Shown here: piece after piece, positions 1-9,697 of the stretch
How the letters are laid out: the number at the start of each line of letters is the position of its first letter
How positions within the stretch are numbered: the stretch's first letter is position 1
Source of the DNA: Rhodobacteraceae bacterium HLUCCO07
Lineage (GTDB): Bacteria; Pseudomonadota; Alphaproteobacteria; Rhodobacterales; Rhodobacteraceae
Assembly (NCBI GenBank): GCA_001314705.1
Contig: LJSU01000019.1
Span: 186,001-250,000 of the forward strand
Length of the DNA stretch: 64,000 nucleotides
Direction: 5' to 3'
Notes under the pieces: generated by a model
Databases searched by the model: none
Told to the model about the DNA's origin: nothing
Seen by the model: only the letters and a program-made list of their open reading frames with translations
Position numbers and translations under genes: made by a program

Positions 1-1
1 G

Positions 2-829
2 GGCGTCGAAAAGCTGCGCATCACCGGGGGCGAACCACTGGTGCGGCGCGACATCATGACGTTTTTCCGCGCGATGACCCGGCATCTCGACTCCGGCGCG
101 CTCAAGGAACTGACCCTGACCACCAATGGCAGCCAATTGCACCGCTTTGCCAAGGACTTGCATGATGCTGGCGTGCGCCGGGTGAACATCTCGCTCGATA
201 CGCTCGACCCCGACAAGTTCGCGGCGGTCACCCGCTGGGGCAAGCTCGACAACGTGTTGCGCGGGATCGACGCCGCGCAGGAGGCGGGTCTGCGGGTCAA
301 GATCAACGCGGTCGCCCTCAAGGGTTTCAACGATGTCGAACTCTTCGACCTGACCGAATGGGCGGCAGCGCGCGACATGGACCTCACCTGGATCGAGGTG
401 ATGCCGATGGGCGACATCGGCAACGAGGACCGGCTCGATCAATACTGGTCGCTCAAGGATCTGCGCGCAAAGCTCGAATCACGCTACACGCTCACCGACC
501 TGGCCGAGCGCACGGGCGGACCCGCGCGCTATGTCAAGATTATGGAAACCGGTCAGAAGATAGGTTTCATCACGCCGCTCACGCATAATTTCTGCGAAAG
601 CTGCAACCGCGTCCGTCTCACCTGCACGGGCGAGCTTTTCATGTGCCTTGGCCAGGAGGATCAGGCCGACCTGCGCGCGCCGCTGCGTGCCGATCCCGAA
701 AGCGATGCCCCCCTCGAAAAGGCGATCCGCGCCGCGATCGCGCGCAAGCCAAAGGGCCATGATTTCGACTATTCGCGCCAGGATGTGGCGGGCCAGATGC
801 CCCGCCACATGAGCCATACCGGAGGATAG
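2..829 (+). CDS. moaA: GTP 3',8-cyclase MoaA, 5'-truncated by the window edge
   Basis: Radical-SAM enzyme that, with MoaC, converts GTP to cyclic pyranopterin monophosphate in molybdenum cofactor synthesis. The reading frame is open from base 2 ([17 protein letters not shown]), so the start and the N-terminal CxxxCxxC cluster lie upstream of the window. The visible part holds the SAM-binding TGGEP motif, the LTTNG strand and the C-terminal second cluster ([12 protein letters not shown], Cys-x2-Cys-x13-Cys spacing), and ends in the Gly-Gly tail typical of MoaA. A GTG at 41 is internal and is not the start. The gene faces the M20 gene at 874 across a hairpin. The family assignment is secure. 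Confidence 0.96.
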   Translation, partial: GVEKLRITGGEPLVRRDIMTFFRAMTRHLDSGALKELTLTTNGSQLHRFAKDLHDAGVRRVNISLDTLDPDKFAAVTRWGKLDNVLRGIDAAQEAGLRVKINAVALKGFNDVELFDLTEWAAARDMDLTWIEVMPMGDIGNEDRLDQYWSLKDLRAKLESRYTLTDLAERTGGPARYVKIMETGQKIGFITPLTHNFCESCNRVRLTCTGELFMCLGQEDQADLRAPLRADPESDAPLEKAIRAAIARKPKGHDFDYSRQDVAGQMPRHMSHTGG

Positions 830-832
830 GCA

Positions 833-861
833 AAAGCGCGGGATCAGATATCCCGCCCCTT
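833..861. terminator. Bidirectional hairpin terminator between moaA and the M20 gene
   Basis: A 7-bp perfect stem GCGGGAT/ATCCCGC with a 5-nt loop (838-856) sits between two convergent genes. On the minus strand it is followed by a short T run (complement of AAAA at 832-835), so it fits best as terminator for the minus-strand M20 gene. On the plus strand the T tract is poor. Confidence 0.6.
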
Positions 862-873
862 GATTTCAGAGCC

Positions 874-2037
874 TTACGCGGCAGGCATCCGCTTTTCGAC
901 GACCTCGGCCAGCCACGAGCATCCGGTCGGAATGGCTTCGTCGTTGAAATTGTACTTGGGGTGATGCACCATCGCCGTATCACCATTTCCCAACAGGATA
1001 TAGGCCCCGGGCCGCTCTTCCAGCATGAAGGCGAAATCCTCGCCCCCCATGACAAGCGGCGCCTCGTCGCAATCGCCCGAGATGGATTTCGCCACCTCTA
1101 TCGCGAAATCGGTCTGCTCGGGATGGTTTTCCATGACCGGGTATCCGCGGATATAGTCGATCTCGGCCTGACCGCCGAACGTGGCCGCAATCCCTTGGCA
1201 AATCTCGGAAATCCGCTTTTCGGCAAGGTCGCGCATCTCGGGGCTCATGGTGCGCACCGTGCCCTTGATCTCGACCCGCTGCGGGATCACGTTGAAGGCT
1301 TTCGACGAGGTTTCAAACGACGTGACCGAGACCACGATCCGGTCCACCGGGTCGGCATTGCGGCTGGCGATGGTCTGAAGCGCGGTGACCGCCTGCGCGG
1401 CCATCACCGTGGTGTCCACCGTCTCGTGCGGCTTGGCCGCGTGTCCGCCCAGGCCCTCGAAGGTGATGTTGAACATGTCGGTCGCGGCAAAGAACGGGCC
1501 CGAGCGAATCGCGAAGGACCCCACCGGTTTGCCCGGCCAGTTGTGCATCCCGTAAACCTCGTGGATGCCCCAGCGCTTCATCATCCCGTCGTCGCACATC
1601 TCCTTGCCACCGCCGCCACCTTCTTCGGCAGGCTGAAAGATCATCACCGCCGTGCCGTCGAAATTGCGCGTCTCGGCAAGGTATTTCGCCGTCCCGAGCA
1701 GCATCGCGGTATGCCCGTCATGGCCACAGGCATGCATCGCGCCCGGGGTCTTTGACGCATAATCGAGCCCTGTCGCCTCGGTCATCGGAAGCGCGTCCAT
1801 GTCGGCCCGCAGCCCGATGACCCGGCCGGATTTGTCGCTCTTGCCCCGAATCACGCCCACGACGCCGGTGCGGCCGATCCCTTCCACCACCTCGTCACAG
1901 CCGAATTCGCGCAGCTTTTCCGCGACAAGCGCCGAGGTCCGGTGCGTGTCGAACAGGATCTCGGGATGTTGGTGAATATCGCGCCGCCATTCGGTGATTT
2001 CCCCGTGCAGCTCCGCAAAGCGGTTCTTGACTGGCAT
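874..2037 (-). CDS. M20 family metallo-amidohydrolase (hippurate/N-acyl-amino-acid hydrolase type), copy A
   Basis: A 387-residue cytosolic M20D-type peptidase/amidohydrolase; members remove acyl groups from N-acyl amino acids or hydrolyse related amides with a two-metal site. Visible motifs are MHACGHDGHTAM (metal ligands, about residue 100), PAEEGGGG (catalytic Glu pair), MHNWPG, GGHAAKPH in the lid domain, GGEDF and the C-terminal VHHPKYNFND. The ATG follows a purine-rich AAGGAAAG. It lies 27 bp downstream of a paralogue of the same length and is the last gene of the minus-strand run that starts with the ABC ATPase. The exact substrate cannot be read from sequence. Confidence 0.9.
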   Translation of the reverse strand: MPVKNRFAELHGEITEWRRDIHQHPEILFDTHRTSALVAEKLREFGCDEVVEGIGRTGVVGVIRGKSDKSGRVIGLRADMDALPMTEATGLDYASKTPGAMHACGHDGHTAMLLGTAKYLAETRNFDGTAVMIFQPAEEGGGGGKEMCDDGMMKRWGIHEVYGMHNWPGKPVGSFAIRSGPFFAATDMFNITFEGLGGHAAKPHETVDTTVMAAQAVTALQTIASRNADPVDRIVVSVTSFETSSKAFNVIPQRVEIKGTVRTMSPEMRDLAEKRISEICQGIAATFGGQAEIDYIRGYPVMENHPEQTDFAIEVAKSISGDCDEAPLVMGGEDFAFMLEERPGAYILLGNGDTAMVHHPKYNFNDEAIPTGCSWLAEVVEKRMPAA

Positions 2038-2064
2038 CTTCTTCTTTCCTTCTTCTGTTATGTC

Positions 2065-3228
2065 TCAGCCCAGCGGCATCCGCGTTTCGGCCAGTTCGGC
2101 AAACCAGCTCGTGCCGAACGGGATCGCCTCGTCGTTGAACTCGTATTTCGGGTTGTGCAGATCCGCACTCGCCCCGTTGCCGATGAAAATATAGGCCCCG
2201 GGCCGAGCATTCAGCATGTCGGCGAAATCCTCGCCCCCCATCACCGGGGTCATTTCGGTCTCGACCGCATCGGAAATGCGCCGCGCGGCATGGGCCGCGT
2301 TCTCGACACCCTGCGGATCATTCACCAGGACCACGCGATCGGCGATATAGGTCAGCTCTGCCTCGGCCCCATGAGCCTGCGCCGTAAGCCGCGCCAGCGC
2401 CTCCATCCGCTCGCGCACCAGTTTCTGCACCTCGGGCTTCAATGTCCGCACCGTACCCTTGAGCGTCACGCTGTCGGGCAGCACATTGTAGGTGTCGCTC
2501 TCGCTGCGGAAACCACAGATCGAGACCACCACGTTTTCAAGCGGATCGACATTGCGCGACGCGATGGATTGCAGCGCCTGCACGATCTGCGACGCGGCCA
2601 GCACCGTATCGACCGCCAGATGCGGCATCGCGCCGTGCCCGCCCTTGCCCCGCACGAGGATCTCGAACTTGTCGGGCGCGGCCATCTGTGGCCCCGGGCG
2701 CATCGCGAAATGGCCCACCGGCATCCCCGGCCAGTTGTGCAGCCCGTAAACCTCTGCGACGTTCCACCGATCCATCACGCCCGCTTCGACCATCGCCCGG
2801 GCGCCACCGCCCCCCTCTTCGGCCGGCTGGAACAAGAGCACGACCGAGCCGTCGAAATTGCGCGTCTCGGCAAGGTATTTCGCCGCCCCGAGCAGCATCG
2901 CGGTATGCCCGTCATGGCCACAGGCATGCATCTTGCCCGGCCGGGTCGAGGCATGTGGCGCCCCCGTTGCCTCGTTTATGGGCAGCGCGTCCATGTCGGC
3001 GCGAAACGCAATCGCACGATTCCCGCCCCCCTGCCCCCGAATCACGCCCACAACCCCGGTGCCGCCCACGCCCTCGACCACCTCGTCACAACCGAATTCG
3101 CGCAGCTTTTCCGCCACGAACCCGGCTGTTTCATGCTCTTCGAATCGCAATTCGGGATGGGCATGCAGATGGCGGCGCCATTGGGCGATATCCTCCTGCA
3201 TTTCGGCGAGACGGTTCTTGACGGGCAT
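2065..3228 (-). CDS. M20 family metallo-amidohydrolase, copy B
   Basis: A second 387-residue M20D-type hydrolase, clearly paralogous to the next gene (both begin MPVKNR and share HACGHDGHTAMLLG, AEEGGGG, HNWPG and GGEDF). It differs at the C-terminal ligand region, with LHNPKYEFND in place of VHHPKYNFND, which may shift substrate preference. The ATG is preceded by GAGGAG about 8 nt upstream. It lies 59 bp after the FAD oxidoreductase gene, so it is probably co-transcribed. The tandem arrangement points to local duplication followed by divergence. Confidence 0.9.
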   Translation of the reverse strand: MPVKNRLAEMQEDIAQWRRHLHAHPELRFEEHETAGFVAEKLREFGCDEVVEGVGGTGVVGVIRGQGGGNRAIAFRADMDALPINEATGAPHASTRPGKMHACGHDGHTAMLLGAAKYLAETRNFDGSVVLLFQPAEEGGGGARAMVEAGVMDRWNVAEVYGLHNWPGMPVGHFAMRPGPQMAAPDKFEILVRGKGGHGAMPHLAVDTVLAASQIVQALQSIASRNVDPLENVVVSICGFRSESDTYNVLPDSVTLKGTVRTLKPEVQKLVRERMEALARLTAQAHGAEAELTYIADRVVLVNDPQGVENAAHAARRISDAVETEMTPVMGGEDFADMLNARPGAYIFIGNGASADLHNPKYEFNDEAIPFGTSWFAELAETRMPLG

Positions 3229-3287
3229 ATATCTTTCTCCTCTTGGGCGGCGTTGAACTTACTCCCCTCATCGCCACGGGCAAGGGG

Positions 3288-4634
3288 TCAGAGGTCAGGC
3301 CCCAATTCAAGTTTCGAGCCATCCGAGAAGCGCGACAATCTGAACCGTGACAGGTCATGCCCCGGGCTGTCCCCGCAGATCAGATCGGCCATGGTCCGCC
3401 CGAAGGCCGGGCCAATTCCGAACCCGTGCCCGCACATGCCGGTGCAGATGAAAAGCCCGGGCAGCGTGTCGGCCTCGTCCACCACCGGCACCACGTCGGG
3501 CATGGTGTCGATCATCCCCGCCCATTGCCGCGCCACCGGCACTTTTCCCAGCTCGGGAAAGGTTTCCTCGAACCGCCGCAACACATCCGCAAGCGCCCGC
3601 GCGTTCGGCTCGGGGTCGAGAATGCGCATCCGCTCGAACGGGCTTTGCTCGTCCAGCGACCAGCGCCGTTTTGTGCCCCAGGCATCCGGGTATCCCCCGG
3701 GTGCGAACAGGCGATAGCTTGGCCCGAACGGGTCGCCCATCAAGAGCTGCCGGTAATGCGGCAGCGCGCGAAACGCATCCGGCCCGATCCAGAACTCGTA
3801 AAACCCCGACGAGGCAAGGGTATATCCGCCATCGGCCCGACGCCGGAACGCCATGCCCGATTCGCCCGCCGCCCCGTCATGCACATCCGCCACCGACCCC
3901 GTGGCCAGCACGTTCGAGCGCACCGAAAGCTGCGGAATCTTCACCCCCTCGCGCCGCAGGAAGAGCGCCGACCACGCCCCCGCCGCCACCAGCACCCGCT
4001 CACAGGCGATGCGCCCCTTCTCGGTCATGATTCCCGCCACACGCCCCGCCACGATATCAAGCCCGCGCGCCGCGCAGCCCTCGATGATGGTCACACCCGC
4101 GCGCGCGGCGCCCCGCGCCAGCGCCGGCACCGCCACGAAGGGCTCGGCGCATATGTCGCTCGGCGTGTGCAACGCCCCGGCCCAGCTCCGCGCCGCACCC
4201 GGCATCATCGCGGCCAACTCGGCCCGGCTCATCATGCGGCTGTCTACGCCATTGGCCCGCGCCTCGGGCAGCCATGCCTCGAACGCCGCCAGTTTCTTTT
4301 CATCCGCCCCGAGAAAGGTGATTCCACAGGTCCGCAGGCCGATATCCTCGCCCGCCGCCTCGGCAAGCTCGCGCCAGCGCGACAGCGCCTCGACCATGAT
4401 CGGCAATTCGGCCCGGTCGCGCCCGGTCTGGCGAATCCAGCCCCAGTTGCGCGCGCTTTGTTCTGCGGCCACGCGGCCCTTTTCGACAACGACCACCCGC
4501 TGTCCCTTGCGGGCCAGGTACCATGCGGCGGTGATCCCGATAACACCGCCGCCAACGATCACCACGTCGGCCCGCTCGGGCAGCGCCGCGTCATGCTCCA
4601 CAGCCTGCCCCATCGAAATGGGAAAACCGGTCAC
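3288..4634 (-). CDS. FAD-dependent oxidoreductase, DadA/DAO family
   Basis: A 448-residue DAO-superfamily flavoprotein. The N-terminus has the dinucleotide-binding VVIVGGGVIGITAAWYLA followed by an acidic strand end (VVVEK); the QSARNWGWIRQ segment and the C-terminal GMCGHGFGIGPAFG are typical of D-amino-acid dehydrogenase/amine oxidase-like members. The GTG start overlaps the argE stop (GTGA, 4631-4634), which indicates translational coupling; an internal ATG eight codons in is an alternative start. In this context it probably oxidises an amino acid or amine released from an imported peptide or N-acyl compound. That substrate is inferred. Confidence 0.87.
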   Translation of the reverse strand: MTGFPISMGQAVEHDAALPERADVVIVGGGVIGITAAWYLARKGQRVVVVEKGRVAAEQSARNWGWIRQTGRDRAELPIMVEALSRWRELAEAAGEDIGLRTCGITFLGADEKKLAAFEAWLPEARANGVDSRMMSRAELAAMMPGAARSWAGALHTPSDICAEPFVAVPALARGAARAGVTIIEGCAARGLDIVAGRVAGIMTEKGRIACERVLVAAGAWSALFLRREGVKIPQLSVRSNVLATGSVADVHDGAAGESGMAFRRRADGGYTLASSGFYEFWIGPDAFRALPHYRQLLMGDPFGPSYRLFAPGGYPDAWGTKRRWSLDEQSPFERMRILDPEPNARALADVLRRFEETFPELGKVPVARQWAGMIDTMPDVVPVVDEADTLPGLFICTGMCGHGFGIGPAFGRTMADLICGDSPGHDLSRFRLSRFSDGSKLELGPDL

Positions 4635-5791
4635 GCCAATTCCCGCAACAGGGCCTTCATGAATTCATGGCCCGCGTTGAATTGTGCAACGCTGATGAAC
4701 TCGTCGGGCTGATGCGCCTGCGCGATGCTGCCCGGGCCACAGATCACGGCCGAATAGCCCGCAGCCTGGAACTGCCCGGCCTCGGTGCCGTAACTCACCA
4801 CGTGCGTTCCATTGTCCCCGGTCAATCGACGCACCAGCGCCTCGGCCTCACCCCCCTCTTCCGGCACCAGCCCAGGAACGTCGAAGGCCTGCTCGAAATC
4901 GATCCGCGCCTCGGGCCGGATCTTCTGCATCTCGGCCTCGACCTCGCGCAGCTTGGCGACATAGCGGTCGCGCCACTCTTCGGCCGACTGGCTCGGCACC
5001 ACGCGATAGGCCATCAGGAACCGGCAATCCTTGGCGGTGATGTTGTTGGCCGTGCCGCCGGTGATCGTGCCCACATGGCCCAGTGTCCAGGGCGGCTCGA
5101 ACATCGCGGCCAATTCATCCGGGGCGCGCGCCATCTCCTCGGCATTGACCCGGTTGGCCCAGTCGATGATTTTCGCCGCCTCCATCACGGCGTTGACGCC
5201 GGTGTGCATCAGGCTCGAATGCACCTCGAAGCCGACGACATGCGTGGAAATCCCGATCCCGCCCTTGTGCCCGGTGACCGCGCGCATCTCCGACGGCTCG
5301 CCCACGATCACCGTGCCGGCCTTGGGCAGCGGCCCCTGCATCGCCCGGATCATCGGCGGCGCCCCGGTGCAGCCCACTTCCTCGTCATAGGAAAGCGCGA
5401 TCTGAAGGGGGCGCGTCACACCCTGATGCTTGGCCTCGACCAGCGCCCAGAGCGCCAGTGCGTCGAACCCCTTCATGTCGCATGTGCCGCGCCCGTAATA
5501 CCTGCCGTCACGCTCGGTCACGGTAAACGGATCGCTGGCCCAGGGCTGGCCGTCGACCGGCACCACGTCGGTATGTCCCGAGAGAATCACCCCGCCCTCG
5601 ACCTCGGGGCCGACATGGGCGAAAAGCGCGGCCTGTTCGTTATCCTCGCGGTAATGCCTGTGACAGACAATGCCGTGACCGCTCAGATACTCCTCGACCC
5701 AATCCACGAGCGGCAGGTTCGAATCTCGGCTCACCGTCGGAAAGCTGACCAGCTTTTCCATCAGTTCGAGCGGGCTGAGGCGTGGCGTCAT
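4631..5791 (-). CDS. argE: Acetylornithine deacetylase-type M20A hydrolase
   Basis: A 386-residue M20 hydrolase of the ArgE/DapE branch. Motifs are LSGHTDVVPVDG (metal ligand His plus Asp), GRGTCDMKGF (bridging Asp), SYDEEVGCTG (catalytic Glu) and the C-terminal QAHQPDEFISVAQF. ArgE removes acetyl from N2-acetylornithine in arginine synthesis. Here the gene sits inside a peptide-transport and catabolism run rather than with arginine genes, so it may act on another N-acyl amino acid. I chose the ATG at 5791; a TTG two codons upstream would overlap the ABC ATPase stop. It is coupled to the next gene by a GTGA overlap. Confidence 0.87.
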   Translation of the reverse strand: MTPRLSPLELMEKLVSFPTVSRDSNLPLVDWVEEYLSGHGIVCHRHYREDNEQAALFAHVGPEVEGGVILSGHTDVVPVDGQPWASDPFTVTERDGRYYGRGTCDMKGFDALALWALVEAKHQGVTRPLQIALSYDEEVGCTGAPPMIRAMQGPLPKAGTVIVGEPSEMRAVTGHKGGIGISTHVVGFEVHSSLMHTGVNAVMEAAKIIDWANRVNAEEMARAPDELAAMFEPPWTLGHVGTITGGTANNITAKDCRFLMAYRVVPSQSAEEWRDRYVAKLREVEAEMQKIRPEARIDFEQAFDVPGLVPEEGGEAEALVRRLTGDNGTHVVSYGTEAGQFQAAGYSAVICGPGSIAQAHQPDEFISVAQFNAGHEFMKALLRELA

Positions 5792-5793
5792 GC

Positions 5794-7614
5794 TCAATAC
5801 CCGCTATCGGTGGTCAGAATGAAATGCCCCGGGCTCACCTCTTCGTATTCCGAAGGCGCGGGTTCATAGTCCACCGGGTGAATAGGAGATGGTATCGGTT
5901 TGAACTTCAATTCCTTTTCCAGCTTTCTCCGATGTGGATCGGCGATCGGAACCGCCTTCATCAGCGCCTTGGTATAGGGGTGTTGCGGGTCTTCGAACAC
6001 CGCCCGGCGCGGCCCCATCTCGACGATCCGACCCAGATACATCACTCCCACGTCATGGCTGACTCGTTCGACCACCGCCATGTCATGGCTGATGAAAAGG
6101 TAGCTGAGGCCCAGCTCGGCCTGAAGCTCCATCATCAGGTTCAGAACCTGCGCCTGCACGCTCACATCCAGCGCCGATACCGCCTCGTCCGCGACGATCA
6201 GCTTGGGATTGAGCGCCAGCGCCCGCGCGATTGCCACGCGCTGGCGCTGCCCGCCGGACAATTCATGCGGGAACCGCCGCAGGAAACTGCGTGGCAGTTC
6301 GACCCGGTCGAAAAGCTGTGCCACCCGCTCCTGCAATTCCTTGCCCTTGGCGACATGGTAGTTGCGCAGCGGCTCGGCCACCTGGTCCATCAGCTGCATC
6401 TGCGGGTTGAGGCTCGCGAACGGGTCCTGGAACACCATCTGCATGTCGGCGCGCGCCTTTTGCAGCCCGTCATGGCCCAGCGCCATGATATCCACGGCCC
6501 CCAGCGTCACATGCCCCGACTGCGGCTCGACCAGTCGCAGGATAGACCGGCCCACGGTGGATTTGCCACAACCCGATTCCCCCACGAGGCTCAGTGTGCG
6601 CCCCTTGCGGATCGAAAAGGACACGTCCTCGACCGCATGGACATTGGCCACCGTGCGGCGGAAAAAGCCGCCCTTGACCGGGAACCGGGTGGTCAGGTTG
6701 CGCACCTCCAGAAGCACCTCTTCACTGCCCGGAATCGGGTCGGCGCGATGCCCCTCGACCCCGAGGAGTTTCATCGGCTCGGGCAGGTCCTTGCCGGTCA
6801 TTTCGCCCAGCCGGGGCACCGCCGAGAGAAGCGCCTTGGTGTAGTCCTGCTGGGGATTTTCGAATATCTCCTCGACCGTCCCCTCCTCGACCTTCTTGCC
6901 CCGATACATCACGACCACCCGGTCGGCCATCTGTGCCACCACCGCCATGTCATGGGTGATGAACATCACCGCCGTGCCGGTCTCGCGCTTCAATCGGTTC
7001 ATCAGCGCCAGGATCTCGGCCTGGATCGTCACGTCGAGCGCCGTCGTCGGCTCGTCCGCGATCAACAGGCGCGGTTCACAGGCCAATGCCATGGCAATCA
7101 CCACCCGCTGACGCATCCCGCCCGACAATTCATGCGGGTATTGCTTCAATCGCCGCTCGGCCTCGGGAATGCGCACCTGGTTGAGCAGTTCCAGCGCACG
7201 TGCCTCGGCCTTCTTGCGGTCCATGCCCATGTGCAGGCGCAGACCCTCGGTCAATTGTCGGCCCACGGTAAAGACCGGGTTGAGCGCGGTCATCGGCTCC
7301 TGGAAGATCATTCCGATCTCGTTACCGCGAATCGTTCGCATCAGACCCTGGTCGGTCTTCGCCAGGTCGATCTCGCCACCCTCGCGCCGGTCAAACAGGA
7401 GCCGCCCGCCCGCGATCTCCCCGCCACCATACTCCACCAGCCGCATCAGCGAGAGGGATGACACCGACTTGCCCGAACCGGATTCGCCAACGATGCAAAC
7501 GGTTTCACCCGGATTGATCTCGAACGACACGTCCTCGACCCCGACCACCGGGCCATCCTTGGTCTGAAACTCCACCCTGAGTTTCTCGATCGTCGCAATT
7601 GGCTGGTCGAGCAT
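5794..7614 (-). CDS. Peptide/opine-type ABC transporter ATPase, fused DppD-DppF-like
   Basis: A 606-residue protein with two complete nucleotide-binding domains. The first has Walker A GESGSGKS (residues 43-50), signature LSGGMRQR and Walker B LLIADEP; the second has [16 protein letters not shown] and [12 protein letters not shown], where Ala replaces the usual Pro after the catalytic Glu. Each domain ends with the oligopeptide-importer C-terminal extension (PQHPYTKAL-type). It energises the permeases encoded divergently at 9698-11729. It is the first gene of the minus-strand run, behind a TTGACA/TTAGCG promoter-like pair. Family and role are secure; the peptide specificity is not. Confidence 0.95.
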   Translation of the reverse strand: MLDQPIATIEKLRVEFQTKDGPVVGVEDVSFEINPGETVCIVGESGSGKSVSSLSLMRLVEYGGGEIAGGRLLFDRREGGEIDLAKTDQGLMRTIRGNEIGMIFQEPMTALNPVFTVGRQLTEGLRLHMGMDRKKAEARALELLNQVRIPEAERRLKQYPHELSGGMRQRVVIAMALACEPRLLIADEPTTALDVTIQAEILALMNRLKRETGTAVMFITHDMAVVAQMADRVVVMYRGKKVEEGTVEEIFENPQQDYTKALLSAVPRLGEMTGKDLPEPMKLLGVEGHRADPIPGSEEVLLEVRNLTTRFPVKGGFFRRTVANVHAVEDVSFSIRKGRTLSLVGESGCGKSTVGRSILRLVEPQSGHVTLGAVDIMALGHDGLQKARADMQMVFQDPFASLNPQMQLMDQVAEPLRNYHVAKGKELQERVAQLFDRVELPRSFLRRFPHELSGGQRQRVAIARALALNPKLIVADEAVSALDVSVQAQVLNLMMELQAELGLSYLFISHDMAVVERVSHDVGVMYLGRIVEMGPRRAVFEDPQHPYTKALMKAVPIADPHRRKLEKELKFKPIPSPIHPVDYEPAPSEYEEVSPGHFILTTDSGY

Positions 7615-7649
7615 GGCAATCCCCGCTGCATGTCCTTGATACCCCGAAA

Positions 7650-7678
7650 CGCTAACGACAGCTTCGCGAGGATGTCAA
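7650..7678 (-). promoter_or_regulatory. Predicted sigma70-type promoter for the ABC ATPase/argE/M20 run
   Basis: On the minus strand TTGACA (7673-7678) is a perfect -35 match, spaced 17 bp from TTAGCG (7650-7655). It lies 36 bp upstream of the ATPase start codon. This is a sequence match only. Confidence 0.5.
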
Positions 7679-7725
7679 ACATTTGGGCGGCGATGAAAAA
7701 ATGGGCGCCAAACCCGAGGCAAGCC

Positions 7726-7754
7726 TTGCAATTTGCGGCCACTCGGTCTGTGAT
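7726..7754 (+). promoter_or_regulatory. Predicted sigma70-type promoter for the substrate-binding protein operon
   Basis: TTGCAA (7726-7731), a 17-bp spacer and TGTGAT (7749-7754) lie on the plus strand, leaving a leader of about 140 nt before the binding-protein ATG. With the minus-strand promoter it makes the 283-bp gap a divergent control region. No clear operator palindrome was recognised between the two. Confidence 0.42.
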
Positions 7755-7897
7755 GCGAGGCAGTTGTCGGGAAACGTGCATTTTTGGCTTCCGAAAAGCC
7801 GCTGCTGGCGTTATCCAACCGACACCAAAACGACACCCGCGCCAACCGCGCGGTCATGAGTGCACAGGTCCAAAGCCTGTCCAACAAGGAGTGAGAC

Positions 7898-9601
7898 ATG
7901 AAAGTGAAAACAACCCTGCTCGGCGCAGCCGCCGCGTTTGCCCTGGCCCCCGCGGCCATGGCCGAACGCGGTTCGGATGGTCACGTCAACATCATTTACT
8001 GGCAGGCCCCCTCGATTCTGAACCCCTACCTTTCCGGCGGCACCAAGGATATCGAATCCTCGTCGCTGGTGATCGAACCGCTGGGGCGTTACGACGAGGA
8101 TGGCAATCTCGTGCCTTATCTGGCCGCCGAGATTCCCACCGTCGAGAATGGCGGCGTGAGCGAAGATCTCAAGACCATCACGTGGAAACTCAAGGACGGG
8201 CTGCTCTGGTCCGATGGCTCGCCCGTCACTTCGTCGGACGTGGCCTTTACCGCCGAATACTGCATGCATCCCGAAGGCGGCTGCGCCCAGCGTGCCAAGT
8301 TTGACGGCGTCGAGAGCATCGAAACACCCGACGATCTGACCGTCGTCGTGAATTTCTCAAAAGCCAAACCCAACCCCTACGGTCCCTTCATGGGCGGGCA
8401 GTCGCCGATCATCCAGAAGGCCCAGTTCGAGAACTGCCTCGGCGCCAAGGCATCTGAATGCACCGAGGCCAACTTCAACCCGATCGGTACCGGGCCTTTC
8501 GCCGTTGACGATTTCAAACCCAATGACGTGATCGAAATGTCGGCCAACCCGAATTACCGCGACCCGGACAAACCGGCCTTCGCGACGCTGACGCTCAAGG
8601 GTGGCGGCGACGCCACGGGGGCCGGCCGCGCGGTGCTCGAAACCGGCGAATTCGATTATGCCTGGAACCTGCAACTCGCGCCCGATGTTCTTGAAAAGAT
8701 GGCCGAGGGCGGCAAGGGCAAGACAGTGGCGGCCTTCGGCACGCTGGTCGAGCGGATCGAGATGAACCTGACCGACCCGGATCCGGATCTGCCGTCGGAT
8801 ATTCGCGCGACCCGCGAGGCGCCGCACCCGTTCCTGTCCGAACTGGAAGTGCGCAAGGCGCTCTCCATGGCAATCGACCGCGAATTGCTGACGGAAATCG
8901 GCTACGGTCAGGCGGGTCGGCCAACCTGCAACCTGGTTCCGGCACCTGAAATGTTCGCCAGCGACAACATCGATTGTCTGACCCAGGACATCGAAGGCGC
9001 CAAGGCGCTGCTCGAAGAGGCCGGATGGACCGACAGCGACGGCGACGGCATCCGCGAAAAGGATGGCGTCAAGCTCTCGATGCTGTTCCAGACCTCGACC
9101 AACGCCGTCCGTCAGGACTTCCAGGCCCTGATCAAGCAGTGGTGGGAAGAAATCGGTGTCGAGACCGAATTGCGCAACGTCAACGCCTCGGTGTTCTTCG
9201 GCGGTGATCCGGGTTCGCCCGACACCTTCCAGAAGTTCTATGCCGATGTCGAAATGTATGCCAACAACTTCGACGGCACCGATCCGCAGTCCTATCTTTC
9301 GATGTATCGCTGCGGCAACGAACCCAAACCGTCCAGCCAGTGGCAGGGCGAGAACATCAACCGCTACTGCGATCCGGAATACGATGAACTCCTCGAGGAG
9401 TTGTCCGAAACCGGCGCTCTCGAAGAGCGTGGCCGTATCGCCAAGAAGCTCAACGAGATGCTGACCAAGGAAAGCTACACCATCGTTCCGCTGGTCGATC
9501 GTGGCCGCGTTTCGGCCCATTCGAACACGCTGGGCGGCGTTGTCCTCAATACCTGGGACAGCGAGCTCTGGAACGCGGCCGACTGGTACCGGATCGACTG
9601 A
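7898..9601 (+). CDS. Peptide ABC transporter periplasmic substrate-binding protein (SBP_bac_5)
   Basis: A 567-residue family 5 extracellular solute-binding protein. A Sec signal peptide (MKVKTTLLGAAAAFALAPAAMA) is followed by the mature domain, with the hallmark IYWQAPSILNPYL and the YDEDGNLVPYLAAEIP and WKLKDGLLWSDG segments near the N-terminus. The start follows AAGGAG eight bases upstream. It captures oligopeptides or similar ligands for the permeases just downstream. A strong hairpin between this gene and the first permease suggests that the binding protein is made in excess. Ligand unknown. Confidence 0.94.
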   Translation: MKVKTTLLGAAAAFALAPAAMAERGSDGHVNIIYWQAPSILNPYLSGGTKDIESSSLVIEPLGRYDEDGNLVPYLAAEIPTVENGGVSEDLKTITWKLKDGLLWSDGSPVTSSDVAFTAEYCMHPEGGCAQRAKFDGVESIETPDDLTVVVNFSKAKPNPYGPFMGGQSPIIQKAQFENCLGAKASECTEANFNPIGTGPFAVDDFKPNDVIEMSANPNYRDPDKPAFATLTLKGGGDATGAGRAVLETGEFDYAWNLQLAPDVLEKMAEGGKGKTVAAFGTLVERIEMNLTDPDPDLPSDIRATREAPHPFLSELEVRKALSMAIDRELLTEIGYGQAGRPTCNLVPAPEMFASDNIDCLTQDIEGAKALLEEAGWTDSDGDGIREKDGVKLSMLFQTSTNAVRQDFQALIKQWWEEIGVETELRNVNASVFFGGDPGSPDTFQKFYADVEMYANNFDGTDPQSYLSMYRCGNEPKPSSQWQGENINRYCDPEYDELLEELSETGALEERGRIAKKLNEMLTKESYTIVPLVDRGRVSAHSNTLGGVVLNTWDSELWNAADWYRID

Positions 9602-9617
9602 TCCGCGTCTGAACGCA

Positions 9618-9642
9618 GGGGCGCCCCGTAATGGGGCGCCCC
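9618..9642 (+). terminator. Intra-operon hairpin between binding protein and permease
   Basis: GGGGCGCCCC occurs twice (9618-9627 and 9633-9642) with a 5-nt spacer, forming a 10-bp GC stem 17 bp after the binding-protein stop codon. No long T run follows. Such hairpins commonly protect the upstream mRNA or attenuate read-through, giving more binding protein than permease. Confidence 0.5.
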
Positions 9643-9697
9643 GTTCTCGCGCCACATGCATGACCAATAACAAGACCGATCAACAAGGGCGCCCCCC

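Noticed and set aside
4631-5791. Arginine biosynthesis operon around argE
   Set aside because: The neighbours are peptide transport and amidohydrolase genes; no other arg gene is present, so the biosynthetic role is not supported by context.
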